Origin: Candidatus Latescibacterota bacterium
GTDB lineage: Bacteria; Latescibacterota; UBA2968; GCA-2709665
Direction of reading: 5' to 3'
DNA: 7,992 nt
Assembly (NCBI GenBank): GCA_012271065.1
Contig: JAAXHE010000075.1
Span: 1-7,992, forward strand
Position 1 is the stretch's first letter; each line of letters starts with the position of its first letter. The notes beneath the pieces are model-generated. The model saw only the letters and a program-made list of their open reading frames with translations. It searched no databases and had not been told where the DNA came from. The position numbers and the translations under genes were made by a program. Below are positions 1 through 6,202 of the stretch, piece after piece.

Positions 1-452
1 CGTTTCCCGACCTGCTGCTGATCGACGGCGGAAAGGGGCAGCTCTCCAGCGCGGTGGCGGCGTTGAATGCGGTGGGCGTCCGGGATCAGACGGTGATCGG
101 TCTCGCCAAGCGTCTCGAGGAAGTTTTCCTCCCCGCTCACCCTGACCCTCAGAACATCCCCAAGGCCTCGGCGGCGCTCAAGCTGTTGCAGGCCGTCCGC
201 GATGAGTCTCACCGGTTTGCCGTTACGTATCACCGCAAGTTGCGGCAGAAACGAACGCTGGCTTCCCGGCTGGATGAGCTCGACGGGGTGGGGCCAACCA
301 GGCGGAACGCGCTGCTGGCGCATTTCGGATCCATGAAAAAAGTCTGGGAGGCGGGCGTCGCGGAACTCGCGGCGGTGGAAGGCATCGGGCCGAAGCTTGC
401 CGAACAGATCGCGGACCAATTGGCAATGGATCTCTCGAAACAAAGTCAGTGA
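1..452 (+). CDS. uvrC: UvrC, excinuclease ABC subunit C (3' end only)
   Basis: This is the C-terminal 149 residues of UvrC, the nuclease that cuts on both sides of a lesion in nucleotide excision repair after UvrA and UvrB load. The frame is open from the window edge, with the first whole codon at base 3, so the gene starts upstream. The fragment opens with the RNase H-like endonuclease motif LLLIDGGKGQL, whose Asp is at bases 24-26. It continues with the conserved RDESHRFA segment, whose His is at 210-212. Both match catalytic positions known in the family. A tandem helix-hairpin-helix DNA-binding region follows (DGVGPTRRNALL, then VEGIGPKLAEQIA) and ends at the TGA at 450-452. Nothing looks broken. 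The next gene starts 194 bases downstream, with a hairpin repeat in between, so co-transcription with ogt is uncertain. Confidence 0.96.
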   Translation, partial: FPDLLLIDGGKGQLSSAVAALNAVGVRDQTVIGLAKRLEEVFLPAHPDPQNIPKASAALKLLQAVRDESHRFAVTYHRKLRQKRTLASRLDELDGVGPTRRNALLAHFGSMKKVWEAGVAELAAVEGIGPKLAEQIADQLAMDLSKQSQ

Positions 453-478
453 GAATGTCGGAATGCCAAAAGGTGGTT

Positions 479-603
479 AGACGGTAGAGGGTAGACGGTA
501 GATGAAGTCCTTGCCCGATATTTCGTGACTTATTGCCTTCGGCACGAAAAGAACCCTCACAAGGCAGGCAATCTCTCCCGTCTAACGTCTTACGTCTACC
601 CGC
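479..603. repeat. Heptamer-arm inverted repeat element, copy 1
   Basis: The left arm at 479-502 is three tandem 7-base units (AGACGGT, AGAGGGT, AGACGGT) plus AGA. The right arm at 574-601 is the reverse complement of the same kind of unit (AGACGTA, AGACGTT, AGACGGG on the minus strand). Together they can form a long imperfect stem closing a core of about 70 bases. The core contains a 19-base string at 508-526 that is identical in copy 3 (5422-5440), and a smaller stem made of GCCTT (about 535) and AAGGC (561-565). The element fills most of the uvrC-ogt gap and ends about 30 bases before the ogt ribosome-binding site. It may influence ogt expression, but nothing in the sequence proves that. 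Confidence 0.8.
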
Positions 604-636
604 TTCAGAGGGGCCGGAAGCGCGGCCCATTAACAT

Positions 637-640
637 GGAG
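637..640 (+). promoter_or_regulatory. Ribosome-binding site that fixes the ogt start
   Basis: GGAG sits six bases before the ATG at 647. The in-frame ATG at 635 overlaps this site, and the earlier possible start at 533 lies inside the repeat element. Both are therefore poorer choices than 647. Confidence 0.65.
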
Positions 641-646
641 ATCACT

Positions 647-1198
647 ATGAAAAACGGAAACGGCACATCATCGGCCATTCAATCCGCTGTCCTCCAGACA
701 TGCCTGGGGCAGGTTGAGGTTGCCTGGGATGGAATCCGGCTGACGTCCGTCCGCCTGGGTCGTTTCAGACGCGTGGATATCGCCCGTCCCGCGCTGGTTG
801 AGGGCAGTCCCCCGGATCCGGCGGGGCAGCGCCTCATCGAAACGCTGAACCGTTACTTTTCCGGCGAGCCCGTGCGGTTTCAGGACCTCCCGGGAATATC
901 CGGCTATACGGCTTTTCAGGAGATGGTCTGGCGGGCGACGCGTGAGATTCCGTACGGCGTGCGGCGCACTTACAGCGACGTCGCGACTGCCGTCGGTCGC
1001 CCGAATGCCGCCCGCGCGGTGGGCGCCGCGCTCGGGAAGAACCCGTACGTGATTGTGGTGCCATGCCATCGGGTTGTGGGGGCTTCCGGGGCGTTGACGG
1101 GCTTCGCCTACGGCGGCGAATGGAAAGCCGCTCTGCTGGCCCTGGAGGAAAACGGGAGACAGGGAGAACGCGGGGATGACGGTCGAGACCGACATTGA
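647..1198 (+). CDS. ogt: Methylated-DNA--protein-cysteine methyltransferase (Ogt/MGMT family)
   Basis: This predicted 183-residue suicide repair protein transfers a methyl group from O6-methylguanine (or O4-methylthymine) in DNA to its own cysteine. The active-site motif VVPCHRVVG is present with the acceptor Cys at residue 140. Upstream are the conserved TYSDVA (109-113 region) and NAARAVGAAL, whose Arg123 is the likely finger residue that flips the base. GFAYGGEWKAALLALE near 152-167 is the usual C-terminal helix of the catalytic domain. The first 75 residues are the weakly conserved N-terminal ribonuclease-like domain. The length is normal for a single-domain Ogt, with no AraC-type Ada domain. 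The start at 647 is chosen for its GGAG site. The last 23 bases overlap xerD, which implies translational coupling of the two genes. Confidence 0.95.
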   Translation: MKNGNGTSSAIQSAVLQTCLGQVEVAWDGIRLTSVRLGRFRRVDIARPALVEGSPPDPAGQRLIETLNRYFSGEPVRFQDLPGISGYTAFQEMVWRATREIPYGVRRTYSDVATAVGRPNAARAVGAALGKNPYVIVVPCHRVVGASGALTGFAYGGEWKAALLALEENGRQGERGDDGRDRH

Positions 1199-2114
1199 CG
1201 TGGGCGAGCAGCGCCTGACGGCGGAATGGCGCGACGCGCTGCGCGGGTTCATGGATTACGTGCACCTGGAGCAGGGTCTGGCCGAAAATACCGTCTCGGC
1301 CTATGCCAGGGACCTGGACCGGTACGCCACCGTCCTGGAGGCCCGGGGCGTAACAACGCCCGTCCAGGTGTCGCAGGCGGACGTATCCGCGCTATTGCAG
1401 TTACTGGGTGAGCTCGGCCTGGAAGCGTCCAGCGTGGCGCGAAACCTGACTGCCGTCCGGATGTTTCATCGGTACCTGCAAGCTGAGGGGATGATCGAAA
1501 ACGACCCCACCGAGCATATGAAGTCGCCCAAACTGGGCCGGAAACTCCCAGCCGTCCTGAACATATACGAAGTGGAACGCCTTATGGTGGAGCCCGACGC
1601 GGAGACGCATCTGGGGCTTCGGGACCGCGCGTTGCTCGAGATGCTGTACGGAGCGGGTCTCCGGGTTTCGGAGCTGATCGGCCTGGAACGGATGCACCTC
1701 CTGTTCGATCTGGAGGTGGTGCGCGTGATCGGCAAGGGCAGCCGGGAGCGGGTGGTGCCCATCGGATCGGAAGCGGTGGCGTGGGTCAATCGCTATCTGA
1801 CGGACGCACGCGAGGAATTGAGCGGTCCGGCATCGGGAAATACGGTCTTCCTGAATTTCCGCGGCGGGGGCATGTCGCGAATGGGCGTTTGGAAGATACT
1901 GAGACGATACGTGCAGAACGCCGGTATCCAGAAAACGGTCAGCCCCCACACGATGCGTCATTCGTTCGCGACCCATCTCCTGGAGGGCGGCGCCGACCTC
2001 CGGGCCGTGCAGGAAATGTTGGGTCACGTGGACATTTCGACAACGCAGATCTACACCCACGTCGACCGTGAGTACCTCAAAGAGGTCCACCGGACCTTCC
2101 ATCCAAGGGCATAG
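1176..2114 (+). CDS. xerD: Tyrosine recombinase XerD
   Basis: This 312-residue site-specific recombinase most likely resolves chromosome dimers at a dif site together with XerC. The N-terminal SAM-like core-binding domain covers about residues 20-105 (FMDYVHLEQGLAENTVSAY). The catalytic domain holds the full active set: Arg163 (GAGLRVSELIGL), Lys187 (IGKGSRERVVPI), His258 and Arg261 (SPHTMRHSFATHLL), His284 (LGHVDIS) and the nucleophile Tyr293 (TQIYTHV). The ending FHPRA closely resembles the HHPRA end of classical XerD, which favours XerD over XerC. The ATG at 1176 has GGAG at 1163-1166 and overlaps the end of ogt. The gene is intact and its GC content (67 percent over 1621-1680) is that of a resident chromosomal gene. 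A phage or integron integrase is unlikely, because no att-like repeats or cargo genes accompany it. Confidence 0.95.
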   Translation: MTVETDIDVGEQRLTAEWRDALRGFMDYVHLEQGLAENTVSAYARDLDRYATVLEARGVTTPVQVSQADVSALLQLLGELGLEASSVARNLTAVRMFHRYLQAEGMIENDPTEHMKSPKLGRKLPAVLNIYEVERLMVEPDAETHLGLRDRALLEMLYGAGLRVSELIGLERMHLLFDLEVVRVIGKGSRERVVPIGSEAVAWVNRYLTDAREELSGPASGNTVFLNFRGGGMSRMGVWKILRRYVQNAGIQKTVSPHTMRHSFATHLLEGGADLRAVQEMLGHVDISTTQIYTHVDREYLKEVHRTFHPRA

Positions 2115-2133
2115 GAAGTAAGAAGGAAGAAAA

Positions 2134-2264
2134 GCGGGGAGACGGTAGAGGTAAGACGGGAGAAGAAGCCCGTGCCAGTATGTTCCTCCGACTAGCCTGC
2201 GGCGTGAGAAGAAACCTTACACGGCCTGCGACCTCTACCCTCTACCGTCTTCCGTCTCCCCCGC
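2134..2264. repeat. Heptamer-arm inverted repeat element, copy 2
   Basis: This is the most diverged copy. The left arm at 2134-2167 reads GCGGGG followed by the units AGACGGT, AGAGGTA, AGACGGG and AGAAGAA. The right arm at 2230-2264 carries the complementary units GACCTCT, ACCCTCT, ACCGTCT and TCCGTCT, then CCCCCGC. The core keeps GAGAAGAAACCTTACACGG but lacks the 19-base string shared by copies 1 and 3. The arms stay complementary although their units differ from those of the other copies, which suggests that the fold or the unit is what is maintained. The element begins 20 bases after the xerD stop and may serve as its transcript end, but there is no run of T. Confidence 0.78.
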
Positions 2265-2331
2265 TCTTGAGGAACACGCCGTAGGCCGGGAATTTGGGGA
2301 AAAGGGGTTTTTGATTTTGACTTTTGTCTTT

Positions 2332-2350
2332 AGCTGACGGCTGAGAGCTC
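2332..2350 (+). repeat. Short 7-base-period repeat (AGCTGAC type), first site
   Basis: The units AGCTGAC, GGCTGAG and AGCTC follow one another with a 7-base period, preceded by a T-rich stretch that ends in CTTTAG. A closely similar string follows heptamer element copy 3 at 5575-5591, also after a T-rich stretch. The two kinds of repeat therefore travel together at two of the three loci. Confidence 0.5.
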
Positions 2351-2381
2351 TGCCCTCGCCGCCCATTCACCGTATCTGTAG

Positions 2382-2401
2382 GGGCGACCGGCCGGTCGCC
2401 C
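2382..2401. repeat. Perfect 20-base GC-rich palindrome
   Basis: GGGCGACCGG is followed immediately by its exact reverse complement, with TGTAG in front. It can form a cruciform or a loopless hairpin. It sits a few bases before the point where kinase-like coding sequence begins, so it may mark a rearrangement boundary or belong to a dispersed intergenic palindrome family. No T-run follows, so it is not a good intrinsic terminator. Confidence 0.7.
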
Positions 2402-2404
2402 TCG

Positions 2405-2758
2405 TTGAACTCGCCCGACATGACGGGCCATTTCGGACTTCTGTTCGCGATTGCGGCTCATTTCGCGCTGGGCGGCGTCGAAATCGAGATCTCGTACGGC
2501 TGCCCGCCCCGCAGCGGCGTGGGCGGGTCCGGCACGCTCTCCGTAGCCCTGGCCGGGGCTCTGGCCTGCGCAAGAGAACGGGTTGGAGGCGAGCGTCTCT
2601 CGCGGGAGGAAATCGTGGAGATCGTCTACAATATCGAAGACGGCCTCCGGTTCTCCTATACCGGCCTGCAGGACCAGTGCGCTGCCGCGTACGGGGGCGT
2701 AAACACCTGGCGGTGGACCTACGGAAACCCGGGTGGAAAGTTCCGCAGGGAGGCGTTC
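2405..2758 (+). pseudogene. GHMP-family kinase, internal fragment
   Basis: The frame from the TTG at 2405 (first ATG at 2420) encodes an internal stretch of a GHMP small-molecule kinase, the superfamily of mevalonate, galacto- and heptose-phosphate kinases. The phosphate-binding loop CPPRSGVGGSGTLSVALAGAL lies at about residues 33-53. A conserved EDGLRFSYTGLQDQ/AAAYGGVN region lies at about 78-100. Homology seems to end near FRREAF (2741-2758), after which the same frame runs out of frame over glycosyltransferase sequence until 2884. The substrate-binding N-terminal start and the whole C-terminal domain are missing, so an active enzyme is very unlikely. D-glycero-manno-heptose 7-phosphate kinase is a possible source because of the LQDQxAAAYGGVN pattern, but this rests on memory of the family and was not tested by alignment. 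Confidence 0.72.
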
Positions 2759-3357
2759 ACAAGGAAATCATCGTGGTGGATGACGGGTCCACCGACGGGA
2801 CCGGGGCCATTCTCGATAACCTGGACGATCACGGTATCACGGTCGTCCGCCATCCGCACAACAGGGGTAAGGGCGCGGCTGTGAGAACGGCCCTGGCGCA
2901 TGTGACCGGAGACTGGGCCCTCATTCAGGATGCCGATCTGGAGTATGCGCCCGAAGACTACCCCGAACTGATTGCTCCCTTTCTGCGGGACCCTTCGATC
3001 GTCGCGGTGTTCGGTTCGCGTTTTCTGGGCCGCATCGAAGGCATGAAGCTGCCGAACTACATCGCCAACGAACTGCTTACCTGGTTTACGAACCTCCTCT
3101 TTCTCACCCGGATTACCGACCTGTGTACGGGGTACAAACTCTACCGGACCGAAACCGTGCGCGAGATTCCGCTGGTGCGGGACGGCTTCGACCTGGAACA
3201 CGAACTCACGGCCAAGCTCCTGAAGCGTGGATGCCGGATCGTTGACGTCCCGATTGCATACACCGGGCGGGACGTGAGCGCCGGCAAGAAGGTGCGCTGG
3301 ACCGACTTCTTCATCAACATCAAGACCCTCCTCAAAAACCGCTTCTCAAGAATATGA
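2677..3357 (+). CDS. GT2 glycosyltransferase (DPM1-like), N-terminus missing, probably inactive
   Basis: From Lys29 (base 2761) this is a family 2 glycosyltransferase of the polyprenyl-phosphate sugar synthase type. Its motifs are EIIVVDDGSTDGT (30-42), the metal-binding DAD within IQDADLEY (85-87), GSRF, DLCTGYKLYR (148-157), and GFDLEHELTAKLLKRGCRIVDVPI (170-193). Normal members begin about 30 residues earlier with a VVIPxYNE strand that forms part of the nucleotide pocket. Here that piece is replaced by residues 1-28 (GTG start at 2677), which are simply the kinase fragment read in another frame. The gene therefore looks 5'-truncated by a deletion or fusion near 2745-2762. The remaining frame is open to the TGA at 3355-3357, which overlaps the next ATG by four bases, the usual layout for a GT2 feeding a GT-C enzyme. 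It could be a recent pseudogene, or an assembly join. Confidence 0.8.
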   Translation: MRCRVRGRKHLAVDLRKPGWKVPQGGVHKEIIVVDDGSTDGTGAILDNLDDHGITVVRHPHNRGKGAAVRTALAHVTGDWALIQDADLEYAPEDYPELIAPFLRDPSIVAVFGSRFLGRIEGMKLPNYIANELLTWFTNLLFLTRITDLCTGYKLYRTETVREIPLVRDGFDLEHELTAKLLKRGCRIVDVPIAYTGRDVSAGKKVRWTDFFINIKTLLKNRFSRI

Positions 3358-5108
3358 TTTCCCGGCCTCTCAAGCTGATTCTTCCACTCTGCCTCCTGAC
3401 ACTGTTCGCCTTCCTGTATCTCAACCCGATGAACCTGGCGACGGCCGTGCCGGCGATGTTCTGCGCGGCGGTGATTCTTTGCATCGCCGCTCTGGCCGCC
3501 CTGCGTGCGATTCCCGGGCACCGGTTGCTGACAGCGGCCGTTACCGGCAGCGTTGCCGCCACCGGCCTGTACCTGCTCACCTGCAATGAATGGGTACACG
3601 TTATCGGCGACAATATCGCGTACATCACGGATGCCAGGCGACTGGCGCTCGGAAGGGGCGTGCTGGACAGCCAGTACGGACTCGGTGTGAAAACCATGCT
3701 GATACCGGCTGTCACCTTGTTCCGGGAGAGTGTGCCCGCGCTCAAGGCCACGATTGCGATTTCGAGCTTCCTGTTCCCTCTCTTCACTTTCCTGGTTTTT
3801 CGTGAATTCATAGACGCCAACCGGGCGCTGCTGATCGCGATGATTTGCGGAGCGTTCTGGATTGCGGTGGAATACGCCGCCGTCGTCACCGCGGACATGC
3901 CCTTCCCGGCCTTCTCGATGCTGGCCCTGTGGGTCATTCTTCGATATATCAGACAACCCGGAATTTCGTGGAAATGGCTGATCGTCGCCGCCTGCGCCGC
4001 GGGTTGGGCTTATCACGTAAAATCGCCGTCCGTATACCTGGTGATCGCGGCAACCATCTACCTGATGCTTCGAAAGGATGTCAAAAAACCCCTGTTTCTC
4101 GCAGGATGCGCCTCCGTGTGGGTCCTGCCCTGGGCAATCTACCTGAAGGTCAACTTTCCCGAGGCCCAGGGCTACCTGGGAATGATCGGCCAGATCGCCA
4201 CGGGAGTCTATATTCCGGAGGGCGAAGCGGGTTCTTTCTGGCAGAATTTCTTCTACTATATCTTTACAAAAAACCCGGCCGGCTATCTGAAGAACCTGGA
4301 ATACTTCCTTCTGCCCGTTGAGGTTATGGGCCAGTTGCCGATTTCCGCACGGTGGCGCCCCATCGGCTGGCTCGTTCTGATATTGATCGGCGCCGGATTT
4401 GTCCTGGGGAGAAGACCTGCGAACAAAAGGCCGCTCTCGCTTCTGCGGAGCCTGGAGGTCCACGACTGGTATTTCATGGGTTACGTTGCGACGCTCTTCG
4501 TCCTCCCCGGTTCCCCGTATCGATATCTCCTCGCCATCCTGCCGTTTATCGTCTTCTATATTTTCAGGGCGGTCGAGGTCGTCTGCAACCTCTTTCCGGA
4601 ATCCATTCCTCCTGCAACACGGGCAACGCGCTCCTTTGGGATTGGGAGAATTGCGGTCGCCTTTCAACGGCCCTCCCTGGTCAGAACCTACCCCGTATTG
4701 CTGGCGTGCGTGTTCCTGCTTCCGTCCCTGTTCGTGGATTTCAGCACCATTCGAGACAGGCGGATGGGTCCGGGCTATCATCGGGCCTGGAAGACGTACT
4801 ACGAGGCAAGCATCTGGATGAGGGACAACATCCCTCCACAGAGCCGGGTCACCACGCGAAAGCCGGGGCTGGTGTGGTTCTGGTCCAGGAGGGAAGCAGA
4901 TGGATACCCGCGTCTTGAGGACCCCGCCGAAGCGTTGCAGGCGCTGAGCAAGTTCGACTTCATCCTGCTGGAAAATTTCCCGTTTTTCAGGGAAAAATTG
5001 AAGTATGTCGTACCTGCGTTGGAGGCCTATCCCGATCACTTCGCTTTGTCACACAAAACCGGACCTCCCGAGACGTACGTTATCAGAATCATAAAAGACG
5101 GCCCGTAA
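3354..5108 (+). CDS. Membrane GT-C glycosyltransferase (ArnT/PMT-like, GT39/GT83 type)
   Basis: This 584-residue polytopic inner-membrane protein most likely moves a sugar from a polyprenyl-phosphate carrier to a lipid, glycan or protein outside the cytoplasm. Hydrophobic segments run from about 6-22 and 31-50 through 445-462, roughly ten to twelve in all. The first large outer loop has GDNIAYITDARRLALGRG, with Asp86 placed like the catalytic acid of GT-C enzymes. TADMPFPAFSM (179-189) and SPYRYLLAILPF (387-398) are further family-like features. The soluble tail holds SIWMRDNIPPQSRV and RKPGLVWFWSRREADGYP (486-519), as in many bacterial members. The ATG lies inside the stop of the preceding GT2 and has no clear ribosome-binding site, so translation probably depends on coupling. 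A truncated GT2 would leave its donor supply in doubt unless a paralogue exists. The acceptor is unknown. Confidence 0.85.
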   Translation: MISRPLKLILPLCLLTLFAFLYLNPMNLATAVPAMFCAAVILCIAALAALRAIPGHRLLTAAVTGSVAATGLYLLTCNEWVHVIGDNIAYITDARRLALGRGVLDSQYGLGVKTMLIPAVTLFRESVPALKATIAISSFLFPLFTFLVFREFIDANRALLIAMICGAFWIAVEYAAVVTADMPFPAFSMLALWVILRYIRQPGISWKWLIVAACAAGWAYHVKSPSVYLVIAATIYLMLRKDVKKPLFLAGCASVWVLPWAIYLKVNFPEAQGYLGMIGQIATGVYIPEGEAGSFWQNFFYYIFTKNPAGYLKNLEYFLLPVEVMGQLPISARWRPIGWLVLILIGAGFVLGRRPANKRPLSLLRSLEVHDWYFMGYVATLFVLPGSPYRYLLAILPFIVFYIFRAVEVVCNLFPESIPPATRATRSFGIGRIAVAFQRPSLVRTYPVLLACVFLLPSLFVDFSTIRDRRMGPGYHRAWKTYYEASIWMRDNIPPQSRVTTRKPGLVWFWSRREADGYPRLEDPAEALQALSKFDFILLENFPFFREKLKYVVPALEAYPDHFALSHKTGPPETYVIRIIKDGP

Positions 5109-5116
5109 GCCGGGCC
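5100..5116 (+). terminator. Possible weak terminator overlapping the GT-C stop
   Basis: GGCCCG (5100-5105) can pair with CGGGCC (5111-5116) around a 5-base loop that includes the end of the TAA stop. No T-run follows, so intrinsic termination is doubtful. The stronger bidirectional hairpin at 5591-5634 may be the real end. Confidence 0.3.
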
Positions 5117-5130
5117 GGGGTCTCCGGGAG

Positions 5131-5273
5131 CGAGGGCATCCCTGCCCTCGGCGTCGACCAGGCGGAGTCATTGTGCCGTCATATCAGATGTGGTTTCGGA
5201 CGGACGGGAAGCAATTGGCCCTTGAAGTGAAAATTCGCGGGTTGCTGAAAATTCGAGGGCAGAGATGCCCTCG
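5131..5273. repeat. Two hairpins with the same 8-base stem and different loops
   Basis: CGAGGGCA pairs with TGCCCTCG at 5131-5150 (loop TCCC) and again at 5254-5273 (loop GAGA). The second is preceded by a 14-base near-direct repeat of TGAAAATTCG(C/A)GGG at 5228-5241 and 5246-5259. Only the right half of this hairpin, TGCCCTCG, reappears at 6983-6990. Nothing coding was recognised between 5109 and 5265; apart from these repeats the stretch looks featureless. Confidence 0.6.
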
Positions 5274-5340
5274 GTCCGGATATCGGTAGGTCATGTCGCG
5301 GCTGCTTTGTTTTCCTCCCTCTCTCCCGGTGGGAGAGAGG
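5266..5340. repeat. Duplicated intergenic block, left copy
   Basis: Bases 5266-5318 match 6983-7036 with about four mismatches and one extra T in the right copy. The shared string includes GATATCGGTAG and TCATGTCGCGGCT. The block ends in a hairpin, CCTCTCTCCC (5318-5327) with GGGAGAGAGG (5331-5340). It corresponds to the segment that follows the degP terminator at the right end of the window. Confidence 0.85.
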
Positions 5341-5386
5341 TCGGTTAAAGGCGGTGAGCCGGAAGAGGGAAGACGGTAGAAAAAAG

Positions 5387-5517
5387 GCGGGTAGAGGTAA
5401 GAGGGTAGACGGTAGAAGAAATCCTTGCCCGATATTTCGTTCCTTTTTGCCTCCGGCACGAGTAGAAACCTCACGAGGCAGGTAATCTCTCACCTCTACC
5501 GGCTTACGTCTACCCGC
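5387..5517. repeat. Heptamer-arm inverted repeat element, copy 3
   Basis: The left arm is GCGGGT (5387-5392) followed by AGAGGTA, AGAGGGT, AGACGGT and AGAAGAA to 5420. The right arm, 5491-5517, is CACCTCT, ACCGGCT, TACGTCT and ACCCGC. The core shares with copy 1 the 19-base string at 5422-5440 and the GGCACGA/CTCAC/AGGCAGG/AATCTCTC pattern. A further AGACGGTAGA at 5371-5380 lies just outside the arm. The duplicated block at 6983-7084 has nothing comparable between its GGGAGAG hairpin and its terminator, so this copy looks like an insertion relative to that one. Confidence 0.82.
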
Positions 5518-5574
5518 TTCTGCGGGGCCGGGTGGAGATGTGGCTTTTGGATTTGCTTTTCGTCTTCTGGTTTT

Positions 5575-5591
5575 AGCTGACAGTTGATAGC
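5575..5591 (+). repeat. Short 7-base-period repeat (AGCTGAC type), second site
   Basis: AGCTGAC, AGTTGAT and AGC follow a T-rich stretch (5543-5574) that resembles 2308-2331. This is the partner of the string at 2332-2350 and lies at the same side of the heptamer element. Confidence 0.5.
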
Positions 5592-5634
5592 ACGAAGAAA
5601 GCCCGGCGCGCATTCCCGCCGGGCTTTCTTCGTG
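5591..5634. terminator. Strong bidirectional hairpin terminator, left copy
   Basis: A perfect 18-base-pair stem (5591-5608 with 5617-5634) encloses an 8-base loop. The GC-rich core GCCCGGCG is flanked by AAGAAA on one side and TTTCTT on the other, so it could stop transcripts from either strand: the GT-C operon from the left and the toxin operon from the right. The same hairpin, loop included, is repeated at 7085-7126. Confidence 0.85.
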
Positions 5635-5680
5635 CGAATCTTCTCGGCGACGTGAACCGCCGCCTGTCGCGTATGGCTTT

Positions 5681-5752
5681 CTACTCAGGAATTTTAATCG
5701 TAAAGATCGGATGGTATGTTCCGCGCCGGACAAGAAAATCGGCATTGCGGGA
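5681..5752 (-). pseudogene. Remnant of the 3' end of a degP/HtrA gene
   Basis: Read on the minus strand, the 23 codons before the TAG at 5681-5683 match the last 23 residues of the degP gene at 7172-7243 at 15 positions. Shared strings include RNA, VRRGTY and KIPE followed by the same TAG. The spacing from this stop to its terminator, about 47 bases, is also the same as at degP. The remnant is in frame with the toxin gene but lies directly behind the toxin's TAA stop, so it is not translated. Nothing else of this second degP is visible upstream, where the toxin begins. Confidence 0.85.
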
Positions 5753-6202
5753 TTACAGCTCGACTTCCTCAATTCGTCCATCCCGGTAGATGCGGGCTAT
5801 AAAAGGCGGGTCGTGTTGCTCGGCAAACGTTACGACACGGTTCATCGCCTTCACGACTATTGATGCCAGTTCTTTGGAAGACGCTTTTTTCGCGGTTATT
5901 GCGAAGAATGAAGCTCGGGAGTCCTTGATTGCCTGTTTTTCGGCTTGGTTGTACCGGATTCTCAGATCACGAGACAGGATCAACCAACCGCGCTGTCCGA
6001 TTTCTCCCAGCCACTGCGCATCCGATATCTCACCGACAGTATCGAATTCGGGGAATTCCTCCATATGGGAACGAAATTCGAGGCCCAGGTCGCGTGTGAT
6101 CTGGGCCTCGCGCAGTTCTCGTAACAGAACACCGCTCGCCAGGTTGCGGTCAACAAATATGTGTATAGGGGATTCAGGCGGCCCGGCGGATCGCGGACTC
6201 AT
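5753..6202 (-). CDS. PIN-like domain toxin (DUF5615/VapC-like)
   Basis: This 149-residue protein resembles the PIN-like toxins paired with DUF433 antitoxins, which are predicted metal-dependent RNases. IHIFVDRNLASGVLLRELRE (13-32) holds the first acidic residue, Asp18. Next come HMEEFPE (46-52), DAQWLGEIGQRGWLILSRD (61-79, second key acid Asp79), a central helix (ASFFAITAKKASSKELASIVVKAM) and the closing FIARIYRDGRIEEV (134-147). The ATG at 6202 overlaps the antitoxin end by 29 bases, so the two are read from one transcript. Residues 1-12 come from this overlap and may not be part of the fold. The gene ends at a TAA that abuts the degP remnant. The family call is from motif memory; catalytic activity is inferred. 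Confidence 0.75.
   Translation of the reverse strand: MSPRSAGPPESPIHIFVDRNLASGVLLRELREAQITRDLGLEFRSHMEEFPEFDTVGEISDAQWLGEIGQRGWLILSRDLRIRYNQAEKQAIKDSRASFFAITAKKASSKELASIVVKAMNRVVTFAEQHDPPFIARIYRDGRIEEVEL

Noticed and set aside
479..603. CRISPR-like or variable-number repeat array.
   Set aside because: The units are only 7 bases with no spacers and are arranged as two opposed arms, not a direct array.
533..646. An upstream start for ogt that would add 38 residues.
   Set aside because: The added sequence comes from the heptamer element and has no Ogt homology, and the ATG at 647 has a well-placed GGAG.
223..1265. Minus-strand open frames opposite uvrC, ogt and xerD.
   Set aside because: They have low-complexity Arg/Pro-rich translations and complete overlap with well-supported plus-strand genes.
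1176..2114. Integrase of a genomic island.
   Set aside because: The sequence and its ending match the housekeeping XerD type, it overlaps a resident repair gene, and no attachment-site repeats or phage genes are nearby.
2405..3357. A genuine bifunctional kinase-glycosyltransferase.
   Set aside because: The two parts are in different frames and each lacks an essential region, so a fused enzyme cannot be made without a frameshift and would still be incomplete.
3141..5039. A 632-codon open frame on the minus strand opposite the GT2 and GT-C genes.
   Set aside because: It is rich in Arg, Gln, Gly and Pro with no recognisable domain or membrane pattern, whereas the plus-strand frame has clear glycosyltransferase motifs. 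It is a shadow produced by GC-rich codon use.
5179..5781. A 200-codon minus-strand frame across the intergenic repeats.
   Set aside because: Its translation is built from the repeat element, the terminator and the degP remnant, with no known domain.
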